Below, piece by piece: positions 8,340 to 17,140 of a DNA stretch of 64,000 bases. The translations under genes were made by a program, and so were the position numbers. The notes beneath the pieces are model-generated. The model worked only from the letters and a program-made list of their open reading frames with translations, did not search any database and was not told where the DNA came from. Numbering within the stretch: the stretch's first letter is position 1; the number at the start of each line of letters is the position of its first letter. The DNA lies in NCBI GenBank assembly GCA_016795325.1, contig JAEUHY010000015.1, forward strand, positions 620,001-684,000. The letters are read 5' to 3'. Source of the DNA: Planctomycetota bacterium (GTDB taxonomy: Bacteria > Planctomycetota > UBA1135 > GCA-002686595).

Positions 8340-11300
8340 ATGCTTCGAATTCGATCGCCGCGCTCCGGCGCGACCAAGCCGCTCGTCGTCGCGGCGCTCG
8401 CGGCTGCCGCTCTACTGCTCGCGCTGCTGTGGTTCGTCATCGGGACGTCTGCGGACCCCGCGGATTCCGCTGCGCTGCCCTCTGGCAACGCAGCGAGCAG
8501 CGCAGCGCCGGCGGCGCCGGTCGCCGACGACATGGGGCGCGAGGACGCGCAGCGCGCGACGTCGCAGCGCCCGATCTACTCCAACGAAGGCTTCGTCGTT
8601 CAGCCCGGCGTGCGGCTGTCGGGGCCAGGTCGACTGACCGGACGCGTGCTCGACCGCGCGAGCGGCGCGCCCGTCGCCGGCACGGGCGTCGAGTTGCTGC
8701 CCGTTCCCCCGGTCGCGCGCGAGTTCTTCGGACGTGTTCTGCGTCTGGCGAACGCCAGCGAAGGCTATTCCAGCCGCGTCGAGCCCGTCGCGATCGCGGT
8801 CAGCGAGCCCGACGGTTCGTTCTCGTTCGAGGGCGTGTACACCGGGACCTACTACATCCAGGCGCGCGGCGCGCGCCACGTCCCCGACAGCGTCGCACGC
8901 GCGTTCGTCGCGGCCTCGGGGGAGGGCGGACCGGTGGAGCTGTTCGTGCGCGGCGGCGGGCGTGTGCTCGGCGTCGTGCTGCGGCCCGACGGCGAACGCG
9001 CCGTGGGCGTGCAGGTGGCGTTGACGCTCGGGCCCGGGCTCGCGATCGAGAGCGCGCGCAGCGGTGACGCGTGTTACCTCGAGACCCGCACGGACGAGGA
9101 AGGCACGTTCGCGCTCGTCGGCGTGCCGGCCGGGCAGGGTTACGACATCACGGCGTCCGGCGCGGGCTTCGCGCTTTCGCACGCGCTCGACATCGACGTC
9201 GTCGCCGGCGAGGACACCACCGTCGTGGTGCGCACGCGCGCAGGCGGAAGCATCGAGGGGCGAGTGGTCGCTCGACCTGTCGGCGCCGATGCGAACGCGA
9301 CGCCGCGTCCGGTCGCAGGCGCGCATGTCGCGGTTGTGCCGCGCGGCCTGCGCAGCTTGCAGTTCGCCGAAGAGGTCCTCACGCAGACGCACGCGGTGAC
9401 CGGCGCCGACGGCCGCTTCCGCATCCTCGGCGCGCCTCCTGGCGAACTCGACCTCGTCGGCGTCGCCGACGGCTGCTTGCCGGCCAAGGGACCGCGCGTG
9501 GTGTGCGCCGACGGCGTCACGGCGAGCGCGTCCGACTTCGAATTGCCGCGTGGCCCGTTGGTTTCGGGGCGGCTCGTCGACAGCGCCGGCAAGCCGATCG
9601 AAGGCGCGGTCGTGCGCTGGAATCCCGTCGATTTCCGCAACTTCGAGTTCGACTTCTCGTTCGCGCCGCTGCTCGCCGCATCGGTCGACGGCTTCGAGTA
9701 TCCGCGCACGGACGCGGACGGTCGTTTCACCGCGGGCGCGTTCGCGGGCAAGCCGCCGCACCGCATCGACTTCTTCAAGCTCGGCTTCGCCAACCAGCGT
9801 CACGAGTGGGACCCGCTGAAGGAGCCCGATGGCATCGAGGTCGTGATGCGCGCGGGCGGCGCCGTCGAAGGCATCGTGATGGATCGCGCGCGCAAGGCGC
9901 CGCTGAGCACGTTCACGATCCAAACGCGCGACCGCGTCGAAACCCAGATCGACGCGCCCGGCAACAACAACCCCTTCTCGGGCGGCCTGGTGTTCGAGAG
10001 CGTCGACGGCCGCTTCCGCCTCGATCCAGTGAAGGGCGGCGACAAGATCAGCTTCACCGTGTCGGCCAAGGGCTACCTCGACAAGACCGTCGCGGATTTG
10101 AAGGTCGCGGAAGGCGAAACGCTGCGCGGCGTGATCGTCGAGCTGCAACTCGGCGGACGAGTGAAGGGCACGGTGGTGGACGGCGAGGGGAAACCTGTCG
10201 CGGGAGCGCAGGTCTTCGCACTGCCGGCCGAGCGCGCCGACAACTTCGAACGCCGTGACCGCGGCGAGCGGCGCGCCATGCGCGGCCCGCCCGAGTTGGA
10301 GCAGATTCCGCCTGGTTTTCGCGACTTTGCGGCGCAGCTGGGCCTGCTCGGCGATCGCGCCGTGCTCTCGGATCGCGAGGGTGCATTCGAACTCGTCGGA
10401 CTCGAGCCCGGAGCGACGGTGGTGCTCGCTTCGCACCGCGACTACGTGATCGGACGCTCGGATCCGGTCGTGGTCGCGCTCGAGGGCGAGCCTGCTGAGG
10501 TCGAGATCGAGATGTCCACGGGCAGCGGCGTGTTCGGGCGCGCGCTCGATCGTTTCGGCCGGCCGGTGGCTGGCGCGATCGTGATCGCGGCGTCGCCTGC
10601 GAACATGAGCGGCGAAGGTCGTGCGAACGGCGGCGCGCTCTACCAAGGCCGAACCGACGCGGCCGGGCAGTATCGCATCGAGCGCATGGCGCCGGGCGGC
10701 TACTTCCTGGTGCTCACGCGCGGCGACGAAGCGCTCAACCCCGTGAGCTTTTTGGGCACGCTCAACTTCGATCTCGTGACCGTGCCGCCCGGTGAGCGCG
10801 TCGAGTACGACATCCTCGATTCGTCGAGCGGCGCCACGCGCGTCTTCGGGCGTGTGCTCGACGCCGGCCGCCCCGTGAATCGCGGCGCGATCACCGCGTT
10901 GTCCTTCGAAGCGGAGAGCGTGCTCGGACTGGACCTCAAGATCACGCAGATCGGCGCGGATGGCTCGTTCGAGTTCGCCGGCCTCGCGCCGGGCGAGTAC
11001 CAGTTCAACATCGACGCGCAGGGGCGGCGCGGCGTGCGCGTGCGCGCCGAGATCCCGGACGCGCCCGACTTCCAGCTCGATCTGCGCTTCCCGGAGGGCT
11101 CGATCGAGGGTCGTGTGGTCGACGCGAGCGACGGCGCGCCGCTGGCTGGCGTGCGAGTCACGGCGCGGCGCGTGCAGGAGCAGGAGGCGAGCGGTTGGCT
11201 CGGCCAACTCGTGGCGCAGGAGTCGACGCTCGCGCGTGAGACCACGGCCGAGGACGGCACGTTCCGTTTCGCGCGGCTGGATGCGGGCGTGTTCCAGCTC

Positions 11301-11963
11301 AGCGTCGCGCCGCGGCGCGAGGGGGAACGTCGCTATGGCGCCGCCGCTCCGTTCCGTGTCGAGCTCGGCAGCGACCAGAAGGTGCGCGAGGTGGAGATCG
11401 CGTTGCCGCCGGCGGTTGAACTTGCCGGTCGCGTGCTGGCGCCCGATGGTTCGCCGGTGCGCGATGCGCAGCTGATCGCCACACGTTCCGACGCGCCCGG
11501 TGTCGCGCCGGAGCGCGCCACCAGCGACGCGGAAGGCGCGTACCGCTTCGACACACTTGCCGAGGGCAAGTACGACATCAGCGCCAGCGCGGACGGATTC
11601 GCCGACACATCGGCGTCCGCCGTGCAGGTTTCGGCGCAGCGCAGCGAGCCGCTCGAACTCACGTTGCGCGCGGGCGTGAGCGTCAGCGTGCGAGTGACGA
11701 GTGCGGGACGCCCGGTCACCGGCGCCACGGGTCGGCTCGCGCCGCTCGAGGGCGGTTCGACGCCCACGGGCGCCGACGTCGGGCGCACGCTCTCCAATCT
11801 GTTCGCCGGAAAGGGCGTGTCCGACACCTCCGGCGTGCTGGAGCTCGGCGTCCACGCGCCCGGCCAGTACCGCCTCGAGGTGCAGCGCGGACTGGACAAG
11901 GTCGTCGAGACCGTGACGATCGAAGCGACGGACAAGCAGGAGTTGCGCGTGCGGCTGAAGTGA
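8340..11963 (+). CDS. Anchored protein with about eleven carboxypeptidase-regulatory-like (Ig-fold) repeats
   Basis: 1207 aa. An N-terminal membrane span (LVVAALAAAALLLALLWFVIG, ~17-37) is followed by roughly eleven beta-sandwich modules. Each opens with a G-x-V-x-G-R/T-V/L pattern and a 'pV.ga.V' strand, for example GRLTGRVLDRASGAPVAG, GGRVKGTVVDGEGKPVAG, EGSIEGRVVDASDGAPLAG and AVELAGRVLAPDGSPV. Modules are linked by D(A/E)EG.Y/F.(F/I)..L...-type turns. This fold is known from carboxypeptidase D and bacterial surface proteins. No catalytic domain is visible, so a structural, adhesive or envelope-spanning role is inferred. The start ATG directly precedes the membrane anchor. A similar 1112-aa protein lies at 40878-44216. 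Confidence 0.85.
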   Translation: MLRIRSPRSGATKPLVVAALAAAALLLALLWFVIGTSADPADSAALPSGNAASSAAPAAPVADDMGREDAQRATSQRPIYSNEGFVVQPGVRLSGPGRLTGRVLDRASGAPVAGTGVELLPVPPVAREFFGRVLRLANASEGYSSRVEPVAIAVSEPDGSFSFEGVYTGTYYIQARGARHVPDSVARAFVAASGEGGPVELFVRGGGRVLGVVLRPDGERAVGVQVALTLGPGLAIESARSGDACYLETRTDEEGTFALVGVPAGQGYDITASGAGFALSHALDIDVVAGEDTTVVVRTRAGGSIEGRVVARPVGADANATPRPVAGAHVAVVPRGLRSLQFAEEVLTQTHAVTGADGRFRILGAPPGELDLVGVADGCLPAKGPRVVCADGVTASASDFELPRGPLVSGRLVDSAGKPIEGAVVRWNPVDFRNFEFDFSFAPLLAASVDGFEYPRTDADGRFTAGAFAGKPPHRIDFFKLGFANQRHEWDPLKEPDGIEVVMRAGGAVEGIVMDRARKAPLSTFTIQTRDRVETQIDAPGNNNPFSGGLVFESVDGRFRLDPVKGGDKISFTVSAKGYLDKTVADLKVAEGETLRGVIVELQLGGRVKGTVVDGEGKPVAGAQVFALPAERADNFERRDRGERRAMRGPPELEQIPPGFRDFAAQLGLLGDRAVLSDREGAFELVGLEPGATVVLASHRDYVIGRSDPVVVALEGEPAEVEIEMSTGSGVFGRALDRFGRPVAGAIVIAASPANMSGEGRANGGALYQGRTDAAGQYRIERMAPGGYFLVLTRGDEALNPVSFLGTLNFDLVTVPPGERVEYDILDSSSGATRVFGRVLDAGRPVNRGAITALSFEAESVLGLDLKITQIGADGSFEFAGLAPGEYQFNIDAQGRRGVRVRAEIPDAPDFQLDLRFPEGSIEGRVVDASDGAPLAGVRVTARRVQEQEASGWLGQLVAQESTLARETTAEDGTFRFARLDAGVFQLSVAPRREGERRYGAAAPFRVELGSDQKVREVEIALPPAVELAGRVLAPDGSPVRDAQLIATRSDAPGVAPERATSDAEGAYRFDTLAEGKYDISASADGFADTSASAVQVSAQRSEPLELTLRAGVSVSVRVTSAGRPVTGATGRLAPLEGGSTPTGADVGRTLSNLFAGKGVSDTSGVLELGVHAPGQYRLEVQRGLDKVVETVTIEATDKQELRVRLK

Positions 11964-11993
11964 CGCGCCGCGCGGGTTAGCATCGCTCGCACC

Positions 11994-13241
11994 ATGTCGT
12001 TCACGCCGCTTGTGTTGTTCGTCACCTGCGGCGGCGCCTTGTCCGCCGGAGTCCACGCCCAGGCTCCGGCGAGCGCCCCCGCCCAGGTCCAGGCGTCGCC
12101 CGCGACGCGCGTCGAACTCGAGTTGGTCGAGTCCGCGCCGCTGGAGACCGAGCTCGACAACCCCGACCTGCGCAACACGACGGAAGTGTGGCTCGAGATG
12201 GTGGGCCGCGCCCGTCGCTCGCTGGACCTCGCGCACTTCTACGCCAGCGACCAGGCGCCCAGTGCGCTCACCGGAGTGATCGAAGCGCTCGAGTCCGCGG
12301 CCGCGCGGGGCGTGAAGGTGCGTTTTCTAGCCGAGGAGAAGTTCTACGCGACGTATCCGCAGACGCTCGATCGGCTGGCGCGCCTTCCGGGTGCGCAGGT
12401 GCGCCGCTTCGACGTCGCCAAGAGCTACGGAGGCGTCCTGCACGCCAAGTACTTCGTGGTCGACGGCGAGGAGGTGTTCATCGGCAGCCAGAACTTCGAT
12501 TGGCGCTCGCTCGAGCACATCGTCGAGCTGGGACTGCGTTTGCGCGCACCGGGCGCGGCCGCGAGTTTCCAGACGCTGTTCGAGGCCGACTGGCAGGTCG
12601 CGGGCGCCGCGGACGCGAAGGCGGTGTTCGCCGGCCTCGCCGAACTTCCTGCGCCGGGTGACTCGATCGACGGCGCCAGCGTGCGTTACCGCTTCAGCCC
12701 TCGCAGCGCGTTGCCGAACGAGGCTTGGTGGGATCTGCCGCTGCTCGTCGAGTGGATCGACTCCGCGCAGCGCAACGTCGACGTCCAGCTCCTCACCTAC
12801 AAGTCGATCACGCGCGCCAAGGAGTACTGGGACGAGTTGGAGAGCGCCCTGCGACGCGCCGCGGCGCGGGGAGCGCAGGTGCGCTTGCTCGTCGCGGATT
12901 GGGGCAAGCGCAAGGGCACGATCGAGGGACTCCAAAGCCTCGAACCGCTGGCCAACTTCGAGGTGCGCATGGTGACGGTGCCGGCGCACTCCAGCGGACA
13001 CGTGCCGTTCGCACGCGTGATCCACTCCAAGTACATGGTGGTCGACGGCGCGCGCCTGTGGCTCGGCACGAGCAACTGGGAGCGCGACTACTTCGAGCAG
13101 AGCCGCAACGCGAGCGTGTTCGTCGAAGGCGGCGCCGCTCCGGCGCGCACGCAGCGCTATTTCGAACGGCTCTGGACAGCGTCGTGCGCGTACCGCGTGG
13201 ATCCGTCCGCGCAGTACCAGGCGCCCCGCGTGGGGGACTAG
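11994..13241 (+). CDS. Secreted phospholipase-D-fold protein resembling PLD3/PLD4
   Basis: 415 aa with a signal peptide (VLFVTCGGALSAGVHAQA). There are two HKD motifs: H150-x-K152-x4-D157 (HAKYFVVDGEEVFIGSQNFDWRSL, split here at the F) and H344-x-K346-x4-D351 (HSKYMVVDGARLWLGTSN, then WERDYFEQSRN). The NFDWRSL...ELG and GTSNW..DYF contexts match the animal PLD3/PLD4 and poxvirus F13 branch more than cardiolipin synthases. In mammals PLD3/4 are lysosomal 5' exonucleases and transphosphatidylases; whether this periplasmic or secreted bacterial form acts on nucleic acid or lipid is unknown. It starts 30 nt after the repeat-protein gene and is followed after 4 nt by the parvulin gene, so an operon is likely. 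Confidence 0.85.
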   Translation: MSFTPLVLFVTCGGALSAGVHAQAPASAPAQVQASPATRVELELVESAPLETELDNPDLRNTTEVWLEMVGRARRSLDLAHFYASDQAPSALTGVIEALESAAARGVKVRFLAEEKFYATYPQTLDRLARLPGAQVRRFDVAKSYGGVLHAKYFVVDGEEVFIGSQNFDWRSLEHIVELGLRLRAPGAAASFQTLFEADWQVAGAADAKAVFAGLAELPAPGDSIDGASVRYRFSPRSALPNEAWWDLPLLVEWIDSAQRNVDVQLLTYKSITRAKEYWDELESALRRAAARGAQVRLLVADWGKRKGTIEGLQSLEPLANFEVRMVTVPAHSSGHVPFARVIHSKYMVVDGARLWLGTSNWERDYFEQSRNASVFVEGGAAPARTQRYFERLWTASCAYRVDPSAQYQAPRVGD

Positions 13242-13245
13242 TCGA

Positions 13246-15159
13246 ATGTGGAGTGTGCTCCTGTTCGCGTTCGCGCAGAGTTCGACCATGGCGGCGCCGT
13301 TGCACCTGGGCGAGAGCGCGCCGCCGACGCGTGCGATCGCGGCGCTGCGGGTCGCCGATCGCGAAGGCGAAAGCGGTTCCGCCCAGCGCGAAGTGCAGGC
13401 CCTGCTCGCCGAACTGCGCGCGCCCGAGGACTTCACCGCGCTCGCCAAGTCGCTCGCCGGCAAGCGCAGCGCCACGCGCACGGCCATGTACGGAGTCGTG
13501 CCTCCCGGGCTGTTGGCTGCGCCGCTCGACCAACGTTTGGCCTCGCTCGCGGTCGGCGAAATCGGTGCGCCGTTCGAGCATCAGGGCGCGCAGTGGATCG
13601 TGCAGCGCATCGAGGACTCGGCCGGTTGTCGCCAGATCTTCATCGCGGGTGTGGACGCGGCCGCGCGCGAGCGCGCCGAGCGAGTGGTTGCGACCGCGCG
13701 CGGCGGCGCGGACTTCGCGCAGCTCGCGCGCGAACACTCCGACGAACGCGCCAGTGCGCTGCGCGGCGGCGATTTCGCGATCTTCGAGCGCGGCCCTGCG
13801 GACGCTGGCGTGCGCGCCGCGACGTTCGCTGCGCGGATCGGCGAGATCGTCGGTCCGCTCGAGACGCCGCTGGGATTTCACATCCTGCAGCGCGTCGGCG
13901 TCGAGTCGCTCGACCCGCGGTTGCGGGACGACAGCTGGGCGCGCGTGCGCTGCATCCTCGTCGCCTTCCGGGGCGCGCCCAACTCGGGGGTCGAAGTCGA
14001 GCGGCGCCACGACGAAGCGCAGGCGCTCGCGGACGACCTCGCGGTGCGCATCCGCCGCGGCGAGGACATGGCGCAACTGGCGCGCGAGCACACCGACGAC
14101 CGCGGGCTGCGCGCCTTCGGCGGCGAGGTCGGCTGGGTGCGCCGCGGCGTCACGCGCATGCCGCCGCTGTTCGATCGCGTGTTCGTCGAACCACCCGGCC
14201 AACTGATCGGTCCCTTGCCGTCCACCGCGGGCTTCGTGCTGCTGCGGCGCGAAGATCCGGGCCCGCGCACCCGACTGGACCTGCGTGTCGAGCGCTTCAC
14301 CGATCTCGTGCTCAGCCTGCGGGCGAGCTCGGAGCGAGTCGACGTGACCACGCGCTCCGAGGCGCTGACGGCGGCGCTCGAAGCCCTTCGCGCGCTCGCA
14401 CCGCAGGACGGCGCCGAGAGCTGGCGGATCGCCGAGGAACTTCTCGGCCGCAGCGCCTCGAGCTCCGACTTCGCGGCGCTGCTCGAAGCGCGTTGCCCGG
14501 ATGCGTCGGGTCAAGCAGCGGGCCAAGCGTGGTGCGCGCCGCTGCGCGCCTTCGCCGCAGCGCTCGCGCGCCTGGAGGCCGAGCACCTCGAACTGGTCTG
14601 GCTCGCCCACCAGCGCCACGCGGAGGCTGCACTGACCGAGCTGCGCGTGGAGTGGAATCGGCTCGGCGCGAGCGCGCTCGAGGCGCTGCTCGCCGCGCTG
14701 GAGAGCGACGATCCGCGCGTCGTTGTTCAAGTGCGCTATGTCGCGGACGGGCCGTCTCCTGGGGCCGGGCTGTGGCCCGCAGCCGGTGTTCCCCAGGTGT
14801 GGGTCGACGTCGACGCCACATCGAGCCCGATGTTGCTCGAACGCACGCTCGTGCAGGTGGCTCGAGCGTTGCTCGCGCGCCGGCCCGAAGCTTTCGGGTT
14901 GCGCGCCAGCCTTCACGAAGCTTGCGCGGCGGCGTCGATTCCGACCTCGAGCGCCGCCGTACTTGCTGCGGAGCACGCGCTGCTGGACGCGGCCGTGGAG
15001 CACGTCGTGCAGCGCGTGTTCGAGCGGAGCACGTCGCTCGGCGGCGTCGGCGAACTCGAGTCCTCTCTGCGCGCGGCCTGGAGCGAGTATTTCCGGGCGA
15101 GCGTGACGCGCTCGCAGGCGCTCGAGCGAGTTGTCGCCGAACTCGTGGCTCGGCGCTGA
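13246..15159 (+). CDS. Multi-parvulin (PpiC-type) peptidyl-prolyl isomerase-like protein with a novel C-terminal half
   Basis: 637 aa with a weak signal-like N-terminus. Two clear rotamase (parvulin) domains are seen. One covers ~120-222 (FAQLAREHSDERASALRGGDF ... GEIVGPLETPLGFHILQ). The other covers ~232-345 (MAQLAREHTDDRGLRAFGGEVGW ... PGQLIGPLPSTAGFVLL). A degenerate third copy precedes them (~40-112, FTALAKSLAGKRSATR ... VGEIGAPFEHQGAQWIVQRIE). The remaining ~285 residues, rich in Ala and Glu, match nothing I know. Parvulins of this kind usually assist folding of exported proteins; the PLD-fold protein 4 nt upstream is a possible client. Confidence 0.8.
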   Translation: MWSVLLFAFAQSSTMAAPLHLGESAPPTRAIAALRVADREGESGSAQREVQALLAELRAPEDFTALAKSLAGKRSATRTAMYGVVPPGLLAAPLDQRLASLAVGEIGAPFEHQGAQWIVQRIEDSAGCRQIFIAGVDAAARERAERVVATARGGADFAQLAREHSDERASALRGGDFAIFERGPADAGVRAATFAARIGEIVGPLETPLGFHILQRVGVESLDPRLRDDSWARVRCILVAFRGAPNSGVEVERRHDEAQALADDLAVRIRRGEDMAQLAREHTDDRGLRAFGGEVGWVRRGVTRMPPLFDRVFVEPPGQLIGPLPSTAGFVLLRREDPGPRTRLDLRVERFTDLVLSLRASSERVDVTTRSEALTAALEALRALAPQDGAESWRIAEELLGRSASSSDFAALLEARCPDASGQAAGQAWCAPLRAFAAALARLEAEHLELVWLAHQRHAEAALTELRVEWNRLGASALEALLAALESDDPRVVVQVRYVADGPSPGAGLWPAAGVPQVWVDVDATSSPMLLERTLVQVARALLARRPEAFGLRASLHEACAAASIPTSSAAVLAAEHALLDAAVEHVVQRVFERSTSLGGVGELESSLRAAWSEYFRASVTRSQALERVVAELVARR

Positions 15160-15209
15160 ACGCGCACACCGCGCAAGTGCTGCGCGGGATGGTGCGGGTC
15201 GCGAGAGGC

Positions 15210-15614
15210 TCAGCCGTCGACGTCCTGCGCGGGAACCTTCGGCTCGGCAGGTTGCGTCGAGCTCGAACCGCTGGGAGGCGGATCGCCGGCTTGCGCGCCC
15301 GAGAAGCCCCAGGTTCCTTCGATCCGCGCCCAGCGGATCCCGATGATGTCGACCAGCCAATCCCACCAGCCCAGGTCGGGAGTGACCGAGCTCGAGGTGA
15401 CCTGCATGTTCGTCAGGCGTGCGTCCACCGCGTTGTCGCGCGCGATGAGGATCGCCGGGCGCGGGATGTCGATCGCCGCGATGGTGAAGGCGACGCCCTT
15501 CGAAACGAAGCGCCCCGAGGTCTGCGTCTCGCGCGTGAACTCGATGCTCGCGCAGGCGCTTGCGCAGGCGCACAGCAGCGTTGCGAGGGCGAACTGACGG
15601 GTGGCGCGGGACAT
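15210..15614 (-). CDS. Small putative lipoprotein
   Basis: 134 aa. The N-terminus MSRATRQFALATLLCACASACASIEF is a short signal with several cysteines; C17 (LCAC) or C21 could be the lipidated residue, so the lipobox is not clean. The mature part has a two-strand-rich core (GRFVSKGVAFTIAAIDIPRP) and a Trp-rich motif (DLGWWDWLVDIIGIRWARIEG), ending in a Pro/Ser tail. I do not recognise the family. It converges with the parvulin gene and is divergent from the galactokinase-like gene. Confidence 0.65.
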   Translation of the reverse strand: MSRATRQFALATLLCACASACASIEFTRETQTSGRFVSKGVAFTIAAIDIPRPAILIARDNAVDARLTNMQVTSSSVTPDLGWWDWLVDIIGIRWARIEGTWGFSGAQAGDPPPSGSSSTQPAEPKVPAQDVDG

Positions 15615-15741
15615 GGTCAGGACGATAGCGCCGTGCGCGGAGCGGCGCCAATGCTCGCGGCGAGCGCTCGTTCCCGCGGCGTCGAGCGCCGTTTGCGCGT
15701 CGCGCGCCGCGGCGCGTCGCGAGCTATCTTCGTCGCTCGAT

Positions 15742-16950
15742 ATGGGGACGACTCCCGATCACGCGCCGCCGGAAGGACGCGCGCGCGAACTCGAGCGCGC
15801 ACTGGCGCGTCACGCGGAGCGTTTCGTCGAGCTGTTCGGCGGCGCGCGGCCGCGCACGTTCTTCTCGCCGGGCCGGGTCAACTTGATGGGGGCCCACCTG
15901 GACTACAACGGAGGCCCGGTGGCCCCGATGGCGATCGACCGCGGGACCTACTTCGCGGTGCGCGCGCGCTCGGACCGCCGCGTCCGGCTGGCGTCGAATT
16001 CCGAGCCGGGCGTGCTCGAGACCAGTCTGGATCGTTTGCCCGCTGTCCGCACTGCGCGCTGGTTCGACTACCCGCTCGGCGTGTTGCGCCAACTGGCGGC
16101 GCAAGGCCGCGCCTCCGCCGGTCTGGACCTGTACTTCGGCGGCGACCTGCCGGTCGGCGCGGGGCTCTCGTCGTCGGCTTCGATCTGCGTCGGATCGGCG
16201 TTCGTGTTCGACGCGGTTTGGGGACTGGGGCTTCAGGCGCGCGAGCGCGTCGCCTTGGCGCTTGTCGCCGAGCGCGAGTTCGTCGGCGTGCGCTGCGGAA
16301 TCATGGATCCGTACGCGGTCGGGCTGGCGCGGCCGGGCCACATCCTCTGGCTCGATTGCAAGGACGAACAGTTCGAGCACCTTCCGCTCGACCACCAGCG
16401 GCACTGCGTCGCCGTGGCCGACACGTTGGTGCGGCGTGAGCTCGCCCAGAGTGCGTTCAACCAGCGCGTGGCGGAGGCGGCCGAGGCCTTCGAACGCTTG
16501 CGGCCGTACGCACCGCAGGCGCGCGTCCTGCGCGACATTCCGGCGCAGGTGCTCGCGGCCCACGAGCGCGAACTCGCGCCCGAACTGGCGCGCCGCGCAC
16601 GCCACGTCGTGGAAGAGGTGGAGCGCACGTTCGACGCGCGCGCTGCGCTGCTCGCCGGCGACGAGCGTCGCTTCGGCGCCCAGATGTTCGCCGCGCACCG
16701 TTCGCTGCGCGAGTTGTACGAGGTCTCGGCGCCGGAGCTCGACTGCCTCGTCGACGCGGCGCAGCTCGAACGGGCCGTCTGCGGTGCGCGTTTGACGGGG
16801 GCCGGCTTCGGCGGCTGCGTTGTGATGTTGCTCGAGCGCGACGGCGCGGAAGCGGCGCTCGAATCCGTGGCGCAGCGTTTCGACGAGCGCTTCGGCCGGC
16901 GTCCCGCCGTGCAGATCTTTGGCCCTGACGCCGGGCCGCGAGAACTCTGA
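15742..16950 (+). CDS. galK: Galactokinase-like GHMP sugar kinase
   Basis: 402 aa, normal for a galactokinase. It has the three GHMP motifs: substrate/phosphate signature at 44-58 (GRVNLMGAHLDYNGG), ATP-binding GAGLSSSAS at 139-147, and LTGAGFGGCV near the C-terminus. The catalytic base D189 lies in CGIMDPYAVG. In characterised galactokinases the signature reads GEH-x-D-Y, with the Glu contacting sugar hydroxyls; here that Glu is Ala (A51) while H52 and D54 are kept. The reaction is presumably ATP-dependent C1 phosphorylation of galactose or a relative, in the cytoplasm. No galT or galE is adjacent. The ATG start directly precedes the conserved body; in-frame codons upstream look non-coding. 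Confidence 0.82.
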   Translation: MGTTPDHAPPEGRARELERALARHAERFVELFGGARPRTFFSPGRVNLMGAHLDYNGGPVAPMAIDRGTYFAVRARSDRRVRLASNSEPGVLETSLDRLPAVRTARWFDYPLGVLRQLAAQGRASAGLDLYFGGDLPVGAGLSSSASICVGSAFVFDAVWGLGLQARERVALALVAEREFVGVRCGIMDPYAVGLARPGHILWLDCKDEQFEHLPLDHQRHCVAVADTLVRRELAQSAFNQRVAEAAEAFERLRPYAPQARVLRDIPAQVLAAHERELAPELARRARHVVEEVERTFDARAALLAGDERRFGAQMFAAHRSLRELYEVSAPELDCLVDAAQLERAVCGARLTGAGFGGCVVMLLERDGAEAALESVAQRFDERFGRRPAVQIFGPDAGPREL

Positions 16951-17090
16951 CTCGGAGAGCGACAACTTCGGCGTCGCGCGCTCTTGGCTGGTCCCGACGC
17001 GTTGGGAGACCGAGCCAACTCCCACGCGCCCGGCGAGCGCGGTCGACAGGCGCTGCTCTTGCGCACTTGGTCGCTGCGCCCGAATGCAAG

Positions 17091-17114
17091 GGGGGCGAGC
17101 ACTTGCCCGCCCCC
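17091..17114. terminator. GC-rich hairpin between convergent genes
   Basis: GGGGGCG (17091-17097) pairs perfectly with CGCCCCC (17108-17114) around a 10-nt loop. It sits 27 nt from the stop of the TPR gene and 140 nt after the galK-like stop. There is no T-tract, so it may be a pausing or factor-dependent structure instead of a classic terminator. Confidence 0.35.
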
Positions 17115-17140
17115 GCGTGGTCGCAGTCGTCGGCCGCGGC

